From contig JAUCZB010000018.1 of the NCBI GenBank assembly GCA_030373325.1, positions 1-64,000 of the forward strand: a stretch of 64,000 nt of DNA, read 5' to 3'. The position numbers were made by a program, and so were the translations under genes. A model generated the notes under the pieces. That model worked only from the letters and a program-made list of their open reading frames with translations. It was not told the origin of the DNA and made no database searches. Position 1 is the first letter of the stretch. The number at the start of each line of letters is the position of its first letter. This document shows, in pieces, positions 1-7,432 of the stretch. The stretch is from Cyanobium sp. CZS25K (GTDB lineage Bacteria > Cyanobacteriota > Cyanobacteriia > PCC-6307 > Cyanobiaceae).

Positions 1-2
1 CG

Positions 3-611
3 GCGCCGGCCTTTGCCCTGGGCTTCTCGTTCAGCGCCCAGAAGCTGATCAACGAGGAGCATGAAGTGCTGCGGGTGACCCTGCGGCACCGCGGCGGCGC
101 CGAGGAGTTCAGCGAGGCCCAGGCGCCCCAGGAGGGCAGTGCGGCCTGGCATGCGCTCACCGCTTCCCTGCTGGCGGGCCTGCTGGGCATTCCCGTGGGC
201 ACTTCTCCTCGGACTATCGAGCCGGATCAATTGCAGCCACAGCCGCGGTCGTTGGTGTCAGGTGCCCCAGGCGCGACCTCAACCGCCACCGGCGCCGCGG
301 CATCCGCTGCCGCACCCGCCCCCGCAGCGGACGACCCCGAAGCCGCAGACGACGAGTGGGACACCGGCGATCCGGATGGCCCTGTAGCCGGCGACCCGGG
401 CCTGGAGCCGTTGACGGACGACGAGATCTCCACCCTGCACCAGTTCCTCGGGGCGATGAGCAAGGAGGCGCGCAAGCAGTTCACGATCGAGTTCCGCCAC
501 CACTTTCGGGTGCCCAGGGAGGCGCGGACGATCAAGGACCGCATCACCCAGCGGCGCCACAAGGACTTCATCGACGTGTTCGAGCGCGAGCTGGCGGGGG
601 GAACGCCATGA
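3..611 (+). CDS. Island protein of unknown function (5' end outside window)
   Basis: The reading frame is open from the first bases of the window, so the true start lies upstream; an internal GTG at 66 is not needed. The visible 202 residues have an Ala/Pro/Asp-rich linker in the middle (roughly residues 95-140) and a compact charged C-terminal part rich in Lys, Arg and His after the segment LTDDEISTLHQFLGAMS. The stop overlaps the next start (ATGA), so it is the first visible gene of a translationally coupled operon with the four genes that follow. I do not recognise the family. Its place between the window edge and a tRNA-linked integrase suggests a prophage or island replication/maintenance gene. 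Confidence 0.6.
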   Translation, partial: APAFALGFSFSAQKLINEEHEVLRVTLRHRGGAEEFSEAQAPQEGSAAWHALTASLLAGLLGIPVGTSPRTIEPDQLQPQPRSLVSGAPGATSTATGAAASAAAPAPAADDPEAADDEWDTGDPDGPVAGDPGLEPLTDDEISTLHQFLGAMSKEARKQFTIEFRHHFRVPREARTIKDRITQRRHKDFIDVFERELAGGTP

Positions 612-847
612 GCGTCTGCCGCCGCGCCTACGCCAGGCCCCAGCCGCGGTCCAGGCACGGCCGTCACTACCTGTGCGTCTGCGTGCACAGCGATGTCTAC
701 CGGCAGGTCAGGCAGCTGTCGGCCGAGCACCAGCTGTCTCTGTCCGGTGCCGCCCATCACCTGCTGCGGCTGGGCGCCGGCCTGGAGCCCCTGCTGCCCC
801 TGTCCTCTTTCTCTTCCAATCTGAACAGCAAGTCCCATGGCGATTGA
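608..847 (+). CDS. Small basic island protein, 79 aa
   Basis: The ATG overlaps the stop of the preceding gene by four bases and the 3' end overlaps the next gene by eleven, the packing expected of a real operon member. The N-terminal 20 residues are very basic (Arg-rich); a central segment (YLCVCVHSDVYRQVRQLSAEHQ) looks like a short strand-helix unit resembling small ribbon-helix-helix or DNA-associated proteins, but no motif is decisive. Function unknown; a phage or island accessory protein is the best guess. Confidence 0.5.
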   Translation: MSVCRRAYARPQPRSRHGRHYLCVCVHSDVYRQVRQLSAEHQLSLSGAAHHLLRLGAGLEPLLPLSSFSSNLNSKSHGD

Positions 848-1517
848 ACTCAACGACGGCAGCCGCATCGCGGCGCCGGTGATCCGTCAACAGCGCCTCG
901 GTGAGGTGGCCTATCTGGCGATCGTGCGCCCCGAGCAGCGCGACCGGCTGCGCAAGAACCTCAGCAGCGGCGCGATGGAGCCGATCCCCAACGGCACCGA
1001 CCGCCAGGGCCGGCCCAAGGTGAAGCAGGAGATGGTCGTCCATGCCATCGCCATGCCCGGCACGACGATGGAGGCCCGCATCGGCGATGAGGGCGGAGTG
1101 CCGGCCCCGGGGGATCGGGTGCGCTTGATCCTCAAAGCCAAGGGCTTTGGCGAGTGGATCGAGGCTCGCCGTCAGCACCGCCGCGGCCGGCTGAACGTGG
1201 GGGATGTGCTGGTGCTGGAGACCCGCTGGGCGCAGCAGTACGACCAGGACGGCAACCCCAAGGGCCCCAAGATCGAAGACCAGGCCGCCGCCGATGCGGT
1301 GCCGCGCAACGTCACGATCGGCTTCTACGGCCCGCTGAGCATCCGCGAGGGCACGGACCCGGCCTGGATCGAAGCGGCGGAGCAGGCCTACAAGGCTGAT
1401 GAGGCCGCTGCCCGCCAGCAGCAGGCGATTCCGCTGGCAGATGGGGAGGACTACGGCGATGAGTTCGCCGATGTCGCACCACAAGGTGCGCTTTCCAGAG
1501 AAGAGGTGCCGTTCTGA
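837..1517 (+). CDS. Island protein with SSB-like acidic C-terminal tip
   Basis: A 226-residue protein with a beta-rich, charged body and a disordered acidic tail ending DYGDEFADVAPQGALSREEVPF. The last residues, acidic followed by Pro-Phe, match the C-terminal tip by which bacterial single-stranded-DNA-binding proteins recruit partners (canonical DDDIPF). I cannot confirm an OB fold by eye, so a phage-type SSB or other ssDNA/recombination accessory protein is an inference from the tail and the mobile context. The start is an ATG inside the end of the previous gene; the stop overlaps the next ATG by one base (TGATG). Confidence 0.55.
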   Translation: MAIELNDGSRIAAPVIRQQRLGEVAYLAIVRPEQRDRLRKNLSSGAMEPIPNGTDRQGRPKVKQEMVVHAIAMPGTTMEARIGDEGGVPAPGDRVRLILKAKGFGEWIEARRQHRRGRLNVGDVLVLETRWAQQYDQDGNPKGPKIEDQAAADAVPRNVTIGFYGPLSIREGTDPAWIEAAEQAYKADEAAARQQQAIPLADGEDYGDEFADVAPQGALSREEVPF

Positions 1518-1756
1518 TGGCCCACCCCCAACACCCCGGCCGCACGTCGCGGCCTCTGGCCCAGCCGCAGCTGCCGGCGTTCTGCCGCACGCGCCGACCG
1601 ATCACCACCACCTTGCGACTGGGCGACCTGCGTCAGCTGCAGTGGCTGCTGTGGCTGGTGCTGGCCCTGCAGCTGAGCACGGTTCTGCTGGTCCTCGCCG
1701 GTCCAGTGCCCCCTACTGCAGCGCCGCTGCTGGCGCCGGTGGAGAGCAGGCCATGA
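1517..1756 (+). CDS. Small single-pass membrane protein of the island
   Basis: 79 residues: a basic N-terminal half and one clear hydrophobic segment (about residues 42-62, WLLWLVLALQLSTVLLVLAG) followed by a short Pro-rich tail. Start overlaps the upstream stop by one base, and the stop overlaps the AlpA start by four, so it is translated as part of the operon. The predicted topology is N-terminus inside. No family recognised. Confidence 0.5.
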   Translation: MAHPQHPGRTSRPLAQPQLPAFCRTRRPITTTLRLGDLRQLQWLLWLVLALQLSTVLLVLAGPVPPTAAPLLAPVESRP

Positions 1757-1968
1757 GCGAAGTGGCCAATCGGCGGCTGCTGCGGTTGCCGGAAGTGAAA
1801 GAGAAGGTGGGGCTGTCCCGCACGGCGATCTACCGGCTGATCGCGGAGGGTCAGTTCCCCCGGCAGGTGTGCATCGGGCCGCGCACGGTGGCCTGGTGTC
1901 AGGACGACCTGGAGGCCTGGATCGAGCAGCGGATCCAGGGAGCGATGCAACACCTCAGCAGCCCATGA
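1753..1968 (+). CDS. AlpA-family excisionase/transcriptional regulator
   Basis: 71 residues with the typical AlpA/MerR-like winged helix: LLRLPEVKEKVGLSRTAIYRLI, then the wing (GQFPRQVCIGPRTVAW) and the closing DDLEAWIEQRI. Proteins of this family activate excision or the integrase gene of P4-like prophages and islands. It is the last gene of the overlapping operon and faces the integrase tail to tail, with a terminator between them. It probably controls excision of the element from tRNA-Ser. The start used is the ATG overlapping the preceding stop; a longer upstream reading in this frame is not needed. Confidence 0.85.
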   Translation: MSEVANRRLLRLPEVKEKVGLSRTAIYRLIAEGQFPRQVCIGPRTVAWCQDDLEAWIEQRIQGAMQHLSSP

Positions 1969-2004
1969 TCCAGCCAGCGCCTCCGTGCAAATCCAGCGAC
2001 TTTG

Positions 2005-2032
2005 GCCGGCCCTCGCATGGGCCGGCTTTTTT
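2005..2032 (+). terminator. Rho-independent terminator after the AlpA gene
   Basis: Perfect 8-bp GC stem (GCCGGCCC / GGGCCGGC) with a six-base loop, followed directly by six T. It lies in the convergent gap between the alpA-like gene and the integrase and most likely ends the island operon on the plus strand. Confidence 0.8.
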
Positions 2033-2065
2033 GCGCCAATCGGCGGCTCCGTAGGGGCAGCTGCC

Positions 2066-3283
2066 TCAGCGGACTTGATCGAGCAGGTCGGCCCAGCGCT
2101 GCATCATCTCGACGCGCTGGGGCCAGTACTCGGCGCGGTTGTACGCGGCGGTGACCTTGTTCTTCTCGATGTGGGCGAGCTGGCGATCGACGATGCGCAG
2201 ATCGATGCCCAGCTGCTCCTGGATGTTGGTCATGGCGAGGGCGCGGAAGCCGTGGCCGCACATGCGCCCATCGAAGCCCATGCGCTTGAGGGCCATGTTC
2301 ACGGTGTTGTTGCTGATGAAGCCGGTGGCGGTGCGCTGGCTCTGAAAGACATGGCCGTTGGGACCGCTGATGGCGTGCTGGGCCTGGAACAGCGCCGCGG
2401 CCTGGCGGGAGAGAGGCACGAGGTGCTCACGGCGGTTGCCACGTCGGCCCTTCATGCGCTCGGCCGGGATGGTCCAGAGAGCCTCCTCGAAGTCGAGCTC
2501 CTCCCAGCGGGCGGCGATCAGCTCGCTGGTGCGCACGAAGGTCAGGGCCAGCAAGCCCATGGCGTTGAGGGTGCTGGCATCGGCGCCAATGCTGTTGGCG
2601 CGCATGGCCGACAGCAGCTCAGGCAGCTCACTCCAGGCAATGCAGGGGTAGTGGCTGGTGGTCTGCTTGACGGGGGCGTGGCGCTTGAGCGAGTGGGCCG
2701 GATTGATCGTGCAGTGACCGATGGCGACGGCGTAATCGAGAACCTGGCTGATCACGCCCAGGGAGCGCTTGGCAGTTTCGTTAGACCCGCGCTTCTCGAT
2801 CGAGCGCAGCACGGCCAGGCAGTCCTGGGCGGTGATGGCATCAATGGCCATGCCGCCGATGGCGGGGAAGATGTCCTTGTTGAGCTTCTTGAGGACGTCA
2901 TCGCTGTGGCGCTCCGTCCAGGTGCCGGCTGTTTTGGTGGCGTGCCAGTCGAGTGCAACGGCCTGAAAGGTGAGCTGGGCGTGTTTGCCCCAGCGGTGAT
3001 CTTTGCTGCGTTTCTTGGCATCACAGGGATTGATTCCGTCTTCATAGAGAAGACGTTTTTGCTCATCGCGGAGGTCGCGAGCAGCCTTGAGCGAAATCCT
3101 GGGGTAGGGCCCAATGCGTAAATCCTGCCGACGGCCGTCCTTGGTGGGCGGGAAGCGGTGCCGCCAGAGCCAGTACTTGCCACCGGCGGGGTCAACTTCA
3201 AGAAGCAGGCCGCCACCGTCCGAGACCCGGTACCGCCGAGATCCCTGTGGCAGAGCGCGAACTTCCTTGTCGGTTAGAGCCAA
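2066..3283 (-). CDS. P4-type tyrosine recombinase (island integrase)
   Basis: 405 residues. An N-terminal DUF4102-like arm-binding domain (DGGGLLLEVDPAGGKYWLWR, then LRIGPYPRISLKAARD) precedes a SAM-like core-binding domain (about 100-190) and a catalytic domain. Visible catalytic residues are the first Arg in the helix TSELIAARWEE, the HGFR box (CGHGFRAL), the His of LAHIEKN and the nucleophile Tyr in TAAYNRAEY. The set is complete, so it should be active. The gene starts 189 bp from the 3' end of tRNA-Ser on the same strand, the classic arrangement of an integrase next to its attachment site. The island therefore extends leftward out of the window. Confidence 0.95.
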   Translation of the reverse strand: MALTDKEVRALPQGSRRYRVSDGGGLLLEVDPAGGKYWLWRHRFPPTKDGRRQDLRIGPYPRISLKAARDLRDEQKRLLYEDGINPCDAKKRSKDHRWGKHAQLTFQAVALDWHATKTAGTWTERHSDDVLKKLNKDIFPAIGGMAIDAITAQDCLAVLRSIEKRGSNETAKRSLGVISQVLDYAVAIGHCTINPAHSLKRHAPVKQTTSHYPCIAWSELPELLSAMRANSIGADASTLNAMGLLALTFVRTSELIAARWEELDFEEALWTIPAERMKGRRGNRREHLVPLSRQAAALFQAQHAISGPNGHVFQSQRTATGFISNNTVNMALKRMGFDGRMCGHGFRALAMTNIQEQLGIDLRIVDRQLAHIEKNKVTAAYNRAEYWPQRVEMMQRWADLLDQVR

Positions 3284-3290
3284 GACCCCA

Positions 3291-3334
3291 TTTACACCAC
3301 CACCCCAGTTTTACACCACCACTTACACCACCAC
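3291..3334. repeat. Three direct repeats upstream of the integrase
   Basis: The motif TTACACCACCAC occurs three times in 44 bp (beginning near 3292, 3311 and 3323), directly in front of the integrase start and between it and the tRNA. Short direct repeats at this position are typical of arm-type integrase sites or of AlpA/Xis operator sites. Which protein binds cannot be told from sequence. Confidence 0.6.
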
Positions 3335-3387
3335 AATTTTTTGCTTGCCTGGGTTTTGCCGGGATGCCATGGGACGCCCAGACAGCA

Positions 3388-3412
3388 GAAAACCCACTGC
3401 AGAGCAGTGGGT
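3388..3412 (-). terminator. Probable terminator downstream of tRNA-Ser
   Basis: A perfect 9-bp stem ACCCACTGC / GCAGTGGGT with a 3-nt loop. Read on the minus strand it lies about 60 bp after the tRNA 3' end and is followed by a short T run (TTTT). It probably ends the tRNA transcript and insulates the integrase; the short T tract makes it only moderately strong. Confidence 0.5.
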
Positions 3413-3471
3413 CTCGGGAATCAGTGGGACATCACGGGAAACCTTGGGAATCCCCTCGGATCCTGTCAAAA

Positions 3472-3556
3472 CGGAGAGGGTGGGATTCGAACCCACGGAA
3501 GGTTTCCCTTCAAACGATTTCGAGTCGTTCGCTTTCGACCACTCAGCCACCTCTCC
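3472..3556 (-). tRNA. tRNA-Ser (anticodon CGA)
   Basis: On the minus strand an 85-nt cloverleaf can be drawn: acceptor stem GGAGAGG/CCTCTCC with discriminator G, D arm with GTGGTCGAAAGC, anticodon loop reading ACTCGAAAT (anticodon CGA), a long variable arm GAAGG/CCTTC as in class II tRNAs, and the T loop GTTCGAATC. CCA is not encoded. The long variable arm and discriminator G agree with serine. Its 3' half is the likely attB core for the adjacent integrase. Confidence 0.95.
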
Positions 3557-3620
3557 AGAGCCCTGTCGCCATCGCACACCGCCGCAGCGGCCCACGCCGG
3601 CCCATCAGGCCTTGATCACT

Positions 3621-5624
3621 CTACGGAGCGGTCAGCGCCCCGCTCGGTCCACTGGCCCGCCAGCCCGCCGGCAGGGGGCCACCGGCCGGAACGGCACCGC
3701 TGAGCCACACCTGCCGTGGCCGCCGGGCCAGCAGGAGCCTCTGCTCGGCGGGTCGTGGCCGGAACCCCACCCACACGGCCCCTTCGCCAGCGGCCGAGGC
3801 GCCCGATCGCCAGGTCGTCAGCGACTGCCGATCGGGCAGCAGCAGCCAGCGCAGCCCACCCAGATGCAGACGCAGCGCATGGCTGTCCATGGCCAGGGCC
3901 TCCACCGCCAGCCCCCGGCTCGCCAGCCGCTGCCCGGCGGCCAGGGGGGCAGCGCCGCCGCCGTAGGCCACCACCCGACCGGTCAGGCGACTCCAGCAGG
4001 CCGGATCGGCACCCGCCACCGGATCGAGCAGCAGGACCCAGTCGAGGCGGGCCACCCCGAGCCCCTGGGCCAGCTGGCCGGCCTGACGGCAGCTGAAGCC
4101 ATCGGCGCGGGTGCTGACCAGCGCGGCGCGGCCCCGGTGCCGGGCCAGCAGCAGGTCGCGGGCGGGGCCACCGTCCCCCTGGTGGACCAGCAGCAGCTGG
4201 TCGCCGCCCAGCAGCAGCAGATGCAGGAGCAGCACGCCGAGGCCCAGGCCGCTCGCCAGCAGCCGCCGGCGCCGGCCCTGCCCCGGCAACACCAGAACCA
4301 GCAGGGCCAGCGTGAACAGCAGCACCAGCAGGGGCAGGGGCCGGCCGCTCTGCCACTGGGCCAGGGGGAGGGCGGCGACGCTGTGGGCGAGCCGGAGCAG
4401 CCATGCCGCCAGCCAGCCGAAGGGGACCAGCAGGGGCACCAGCAGGGGCGGCACCAGCACGGCCACGGCCGCCAGGGCCATCGCCCCGAGGGTGAGGGGC
4501 GTGAGCAGGGGGGCCGCCAGCAGATTGGCCGGCACGGCGTAGAGGGGCACCACACCGAAATGAAGCAGTTGCAGCGGCAGGGTCCAGAGGCTGGCCGCCA
4601 CCGGCACCGCCAGGGCGGGCGCCAGCCAGCCCCGCCACCAGCCCGCCGCCCCGGGGGGGCCGCCAGGGAGGCGCTGGGCCAGGGCCTGCTCCAGGGGCCG
4701 GGCGGTGAGCACGAGGCCGGCGGTGGCGGCGGCGCTCAGCTGGAAGCCGACGTCGTGGAGCCAGGCCGGCCGCAGCAGCAGCATGGCTGCCAGGCTCAGG
4801 CCAAGGATGCCTAAGGGGCGACCCCGCCGGCCGCTCTCGAGCAGCAGCAGGGCGATGGCCCCCATCAGCACCGCCCGCACCACCGAGGGCTGGGCCCCGG
4901 CCAGCAGCAGGAACAGGGCCATGGCGCCGCCGCCCAGGGCCAGCCGCGCCCAGCGGCCGAGGCCTCTGCCCAGCACCAGCACCGCGCCCAGCAGGACGCT
5001 GAGATGGAACCCGGAGGCGGCCAGGGCGTGGGAGAGGCCGGCGGCGCGAAAGTCGGCGCGCAGTTCGGCCGGCAGGGGTACGACGGCGCTGCCCAGCACC
5101 AGGGCCGCCAGCAGCCCGCCCCGCTCCGGGCCCGCCGCGGCCATGAACCGGGTGGCGATGCGGCGGCGCAGATCGGCGATCGGGGTGGGGGGCCGGCTGA
5201 GCACCTCCAGCCGCTCCACCGACAGGCGGGTCCAGACGCCCTGGCGGGCCAGGCGCTCGGCCGGCCCGGCCAGCAGGGGGTGGGGGGCCGGCCGGGGGCG
5301 CCGCAGCTGTCCGCTCACCCGCACACCCCAGCCCTCACGCAGGGCCGGACAGCTGGTAAAACTCAGCTCGCTGCGGCCCCCTGCCGTCTGCAGCAGCACC
5401 CGGCAGGGCCCGGGCTTGCCGGCGGTGACCACGTGGGAGGCCTGGGGAGCCGCCGCTGCCACCGGATCGCTCAGGAGCTGTCCCTGAAGAAGCACCGGCT
5501 GGGGACCGTCCCTACCGGCAAGCTGCCGCAGCGGATCCCCCGGGGCGGGCTGGAGCGGCCGCAGCTGGGCCTGCACCAGCACCAGGAGCAGCAGCGCCAG
5601 GGGCAGCAGGGGGGAACGGAGCAT
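3621..5624 (-). CDS. comEC: ComEC/Rec2-family DNA uptake channel
   Basis: About 670 residues from the ATG at 5624; a GTG at 5723 in the same frame would add 33 residues. Two N-terminal hydrophobic segments and a DUF4131-type region precede the competence domain (LAALVLGSAVVPLPAELRADFRAAGLSHALAASGFHLSVLLGAVLVLG), a multi-spanning segment with many Leu/Ala helices, and a C-terminal soluble part that resembles a degraded metallo-beta-lactamase-like domain without an obvious HxHxDH motif. ComEC carries one DNA strand across the inner membrane during transformation. It stands alone, with the tRNA on one side and the transporter gene on the other. Confidence 0.85.
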   Translation of the reverse strand: MLRSPLLPLALLLLVLVQAQLRPLQPAPGDPLRQLAGRDGPQPVLLQGQLLSDPVAAAAPQASHVVTAGKPGPCRVLLQTAGGRSELSFTSCPALREGWGVRVSGQLRRPRPAPHPLLAGPAERLARQGVWTRLSVERLEVLSRPPTPIADLRRRIATRFMAAAGPERGGLLAALVLGSAVVPLPAELRADFRAAGLSHALAASGFHLSVLLGAVLVLGRGLGRWARLALGGGAMALFLLLAGAQPSVVRAVLMGAIALLLLESGRRGRPLGILGLSLAAMLLLRPAWLHDVGFQLSAAATAGLVLTARPLEQALAQRLPGGPPGAAGWWRGWLAPALAVPVAASLWTLPLQLLHFGVVPLYAVPANLLAAPLLTPLTLGAMALAAVAVLVPPLLVPLLVPFGWLAAWLLRLAHSVAALPLAQWQSGRPLPLLVLLFTLALLVLVLPGQGRRRRLLASGLGLGVLLLHLLLLGGDQLLLVHQGDGGPARDLLLARHRGRAALVSTRADGFSCRQAGQLAQGLGVARLDWVLLLDPVAGADPACWSRLTGRVVAYGGGAAPLAAGQRLASRGLAVEALAMDSHALRLHLGGLRWLLLPDRQSLTTWRSGASAAGEGAVWVGFRPRPAEQRLLLARRPRQVWLSGAVPAGGPLPAGWRASGPSGALTAP

Positions 5625-5754
5625 GCTCCAGGGTTCCCGGAGGCGGCGCGGCGCCACCGGCGGTGCCGCCTGACAAGCCTCCACGCCAAAGGCCAGGTGC
5701 CAGCGCCGAGGCGAAGCCTGCACCGTGCCGAAGACCAGCGACCGGAAAAGCTGA

Positions 5755-6639
5755 TCAGCCGGTGGGCGCCAGCTGCCGCTGCTGCCATTTCAGAAACAGC
5801 GTGCAGGCGATCACCGTGATCAGCACATAGGCCAGGATGCCGGGAATCAGGCCCGGGATCGCCTGGCCGTAGATGAGGGCCAGCTGGGCCGCCAGCCCCG
5901 TGTTGCGCATCCCCGTCACCAGGGCCACGGTGCGGCGCTCCAGCGGGTCCCGCCCGGCCAGGCCGTAGCCGATCGCCAGGCTGAGCGCACTGAGGACGGC
6001 CATCCCGGCCAGAGCCACCAGGTTCTGCTGCAGAAAGGGCACCAGTTCCCGGCCGCTGAGCAGCAGCAGGGCCACCATCATCCCCAGCAGCAGCATGGTG
6101 GCCAGGGCGCCGAGCGCACGGCTGCAGCGCTGGGCCAGCTGCGGCTGCCACTGGCCCAGCAGCACGCCGGCGATCACCGGCAGCACCTGCACCTTGAGCA
6201 CCTGCCCCGCCACCTCGGAAGGACGGATGCCCCATTCCGCCGCGTCCCAGCCCACCAGGCCGGCGCCGGCCCGGAACAGGATCTCCATCAGGGGGATGGT
6301 GACGATGGCCAGCAGGGCCGCGGCGATCTGCAGCCGCGCCGCCAGCTCGGCCGTGCCACCACTGCTGCGCACCCGGAACAGGATCAGCGGGGCGCTGGGA
6401 CAGGCCAGCATCAGGGCCATGGCCACCCACGCAGGCCGTGACAGCACCCCCTGCATCGGCAGCAACACCAGCGCCAGTCCGGCCAGAGGCACCAGAACGC
6501 AGGTGCCGAGCAGCACCCGCCAGAGAAAACCGGGGCGATCCCTGAGCAACAGGAACGGGTACTGCTTCAGCCCGAGCCCCAGGCTGAACATCAGGGTGAC
6601 GATGGTGGCCGTGACCAGGACACCGGCGGCTTGGGGCAT
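5755..6639 (-). CDS. BASS-family sodium-dependent organic anion transporter
   Basis: About 294 residues with nine to ten hydrophobic segments; the motif LMLACPSAPLILFRVRSSGG fits the bile acid:sodium symporter (SBF) family, as does TVALVTGMRNTGLAAQLAL in the second half. Family members co-transport Na+ with organic anions such as sulfonated or carboxylated compounds, or keto acids. It is the last gene of a five-gene run starting with a sulfatase, so import of a sulfated substrate or its product is a reasonable inference. A TTG three codons earlier overlaps the upstream stop and is an alternative start. Confidence 0.8.
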   Translation of the reverse strand: MPQAAGVLVTATIVTLMFSLGLGLKQYPFLLLRDRPGFLWRVLLGTCVLVPLAGLALVLLPMQGVLSRPAWVAMALMLACPSAPLILFRVRSSGGTAELAARLQIAAALLAIVTIPLMEILFRAGAGLVGWDAAEWGIRPSEVAGQVLKVQVLPVIAGVLLGQWQPQLAQRCSRALGALATMLLLGMMVALLLLSGRELVPFLQQNLVALAGMAVLSALSLAIGYGLAGRDPLERRTVALVTGMRNTGLAAQLALIYGQAIPGLIPGILAYVLITVIACTLFLKWQQRQLAPTG

Positions 6640-6644
6640 GGAGA

Positions 6645-7031
6645 TCAACGGATGGGGGAACCCATGACCAGCAGTGCAAAAGCGAAGACACCGATGATCG
6701 TCAGGGAGATGGCCGTGAAGACGGTGATCGAGCGTTGATCGACATAGACGAAGTCGTCGCGGCGGATCAGCTTGAGGGTGCGCAGATGCTGACGGGTGGC
6801 CGCCGCCATCGCCACGATCCCGACGAGCACGAAGCCCATCGCCACCAGGCGCACACTCAGGCCGGCATGGGCGCTGCCATCAAAGCGGCTGCTGTTGATG
6901 GCACCGATGATCTTGTCGAGTCCGAAACCGAAGCTGATCAGCGACAGGCAGGTGCGGATCCAGGCCATCATGGTCCGTTCAGCGGCGGCCCGGTTGCGCT
7001 CCTTGGCGAGTTCGTTGGTGAGGTTGGCCAT
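6645..7031 (-). CDS. DUF202 (YidH-like) membrane protein
   Basis: 128 residues. The N-terminus ELAKERNRAAAERTMMAWIRTCLSLISFGFG carries the DUF202 signature (ER..AA.RT..AW.RT.L), followed by three transmembrane helices. The start ATG overlaps the stop of the DUF1622 gene, so the two are translationally coupled. The biochemical role of DUF202 proteins is not established; they are often paired with other small membrane proteins or transporters. Confidence 0.85.
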   Translation of the reverse strand: MANLTNELAKERNRAAAERTMMAWIRTCLSLISFGFGLDKIIGAINSSRFDGSAHAGLSVRLVAMGFVLVGIVAMAAATRQHLRTLKLIRRDDFVYVDQRSITVFTAISLTIIGVFAFALLVMGSPIR

Positions 7032-7429
7032 CAGGGGAAGGGTTGGTCGAAGGTGGAACTCTGCTGGCGCTGGGCCTCCTCGAATCTCTGTTCCGCCTCC
7101 ACTTCCCGGCCCAGGAAGATGTTGAGGAAGGTTCTGATCACTGCGACCACCGCCAGCTTGATCAGGTTCTGGTTGGAGGGTGTCGTGGTGGTGGCAACGA
7201 TATCGGCGGCCAGCTGAAACTCCAGCGCCATCGACAGCCAGCTGCCGAAGGTGAGGCGGATGCTGTTGAAGCGCCGTGCCTGGGGTTGGCGGCTGTGGCG
7301 CAGGTGGAGCGTCTGGCGCAAGGTGACCACGAAACCGATCGCCACGCACACCAGCGAAACGCTCTCGAGCAAAAACCGAAGGCCAACGGCGAGCAGCTCG
7401 AGCCACTCCGTGAAGGGGAGAAAGGACAT
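7031..7429 (-). CDS. DUF1622 membrane protein
   Basis: 132 residues with two to three hydrophobic helices; the segments ELLAVGLRFLLESVSLVCVAIGFVV and RLTFGSWLSMALEFQLAADIVATTT with LIKLAVVAVIRTFLNIFLGREVE match the DUF1622 family. It starts three bases after the FGE stop and overlaps the DUF202 start, so it belongs to the sulfatase operon. Molecular function is unknown. Confidence 0.85.
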   Translation of the reverse strand: MSFLPFTEWLELLAVGLRFLLESVSLVCVAIGFVVTLRQTLHLRHSRQPQARRFNSIRLTFGSWLSMALEFQLAADIVATTTTPSNQNLIKLAVVAVIRTFLNIFLGREVEAEQRFEEAQRQQSSTFDQPFP

Positions 7430-7432
7430 GGT

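Noticed and set aside
1985..3121. A 378-codon plus-strand ORF opposite the integrase
   Set aside because: The integrase has all catalytic residues; the plus frame is an antisense shadow.
3291..3334. CRISPR-like repeats
   Set aside because: Units are only 12 bp with no regular spacers; no cas genes are present. No CRISPR array was seen anywhere in the window.
3114..4814. A 566-codon plus-strand ORF opposite comEC
   Set aside because: It is low-complexity Gln/Arg/Gly/Pro from the antisense of a GC-rich membrane protein gene and crosses the tRNA; no domain is visible.
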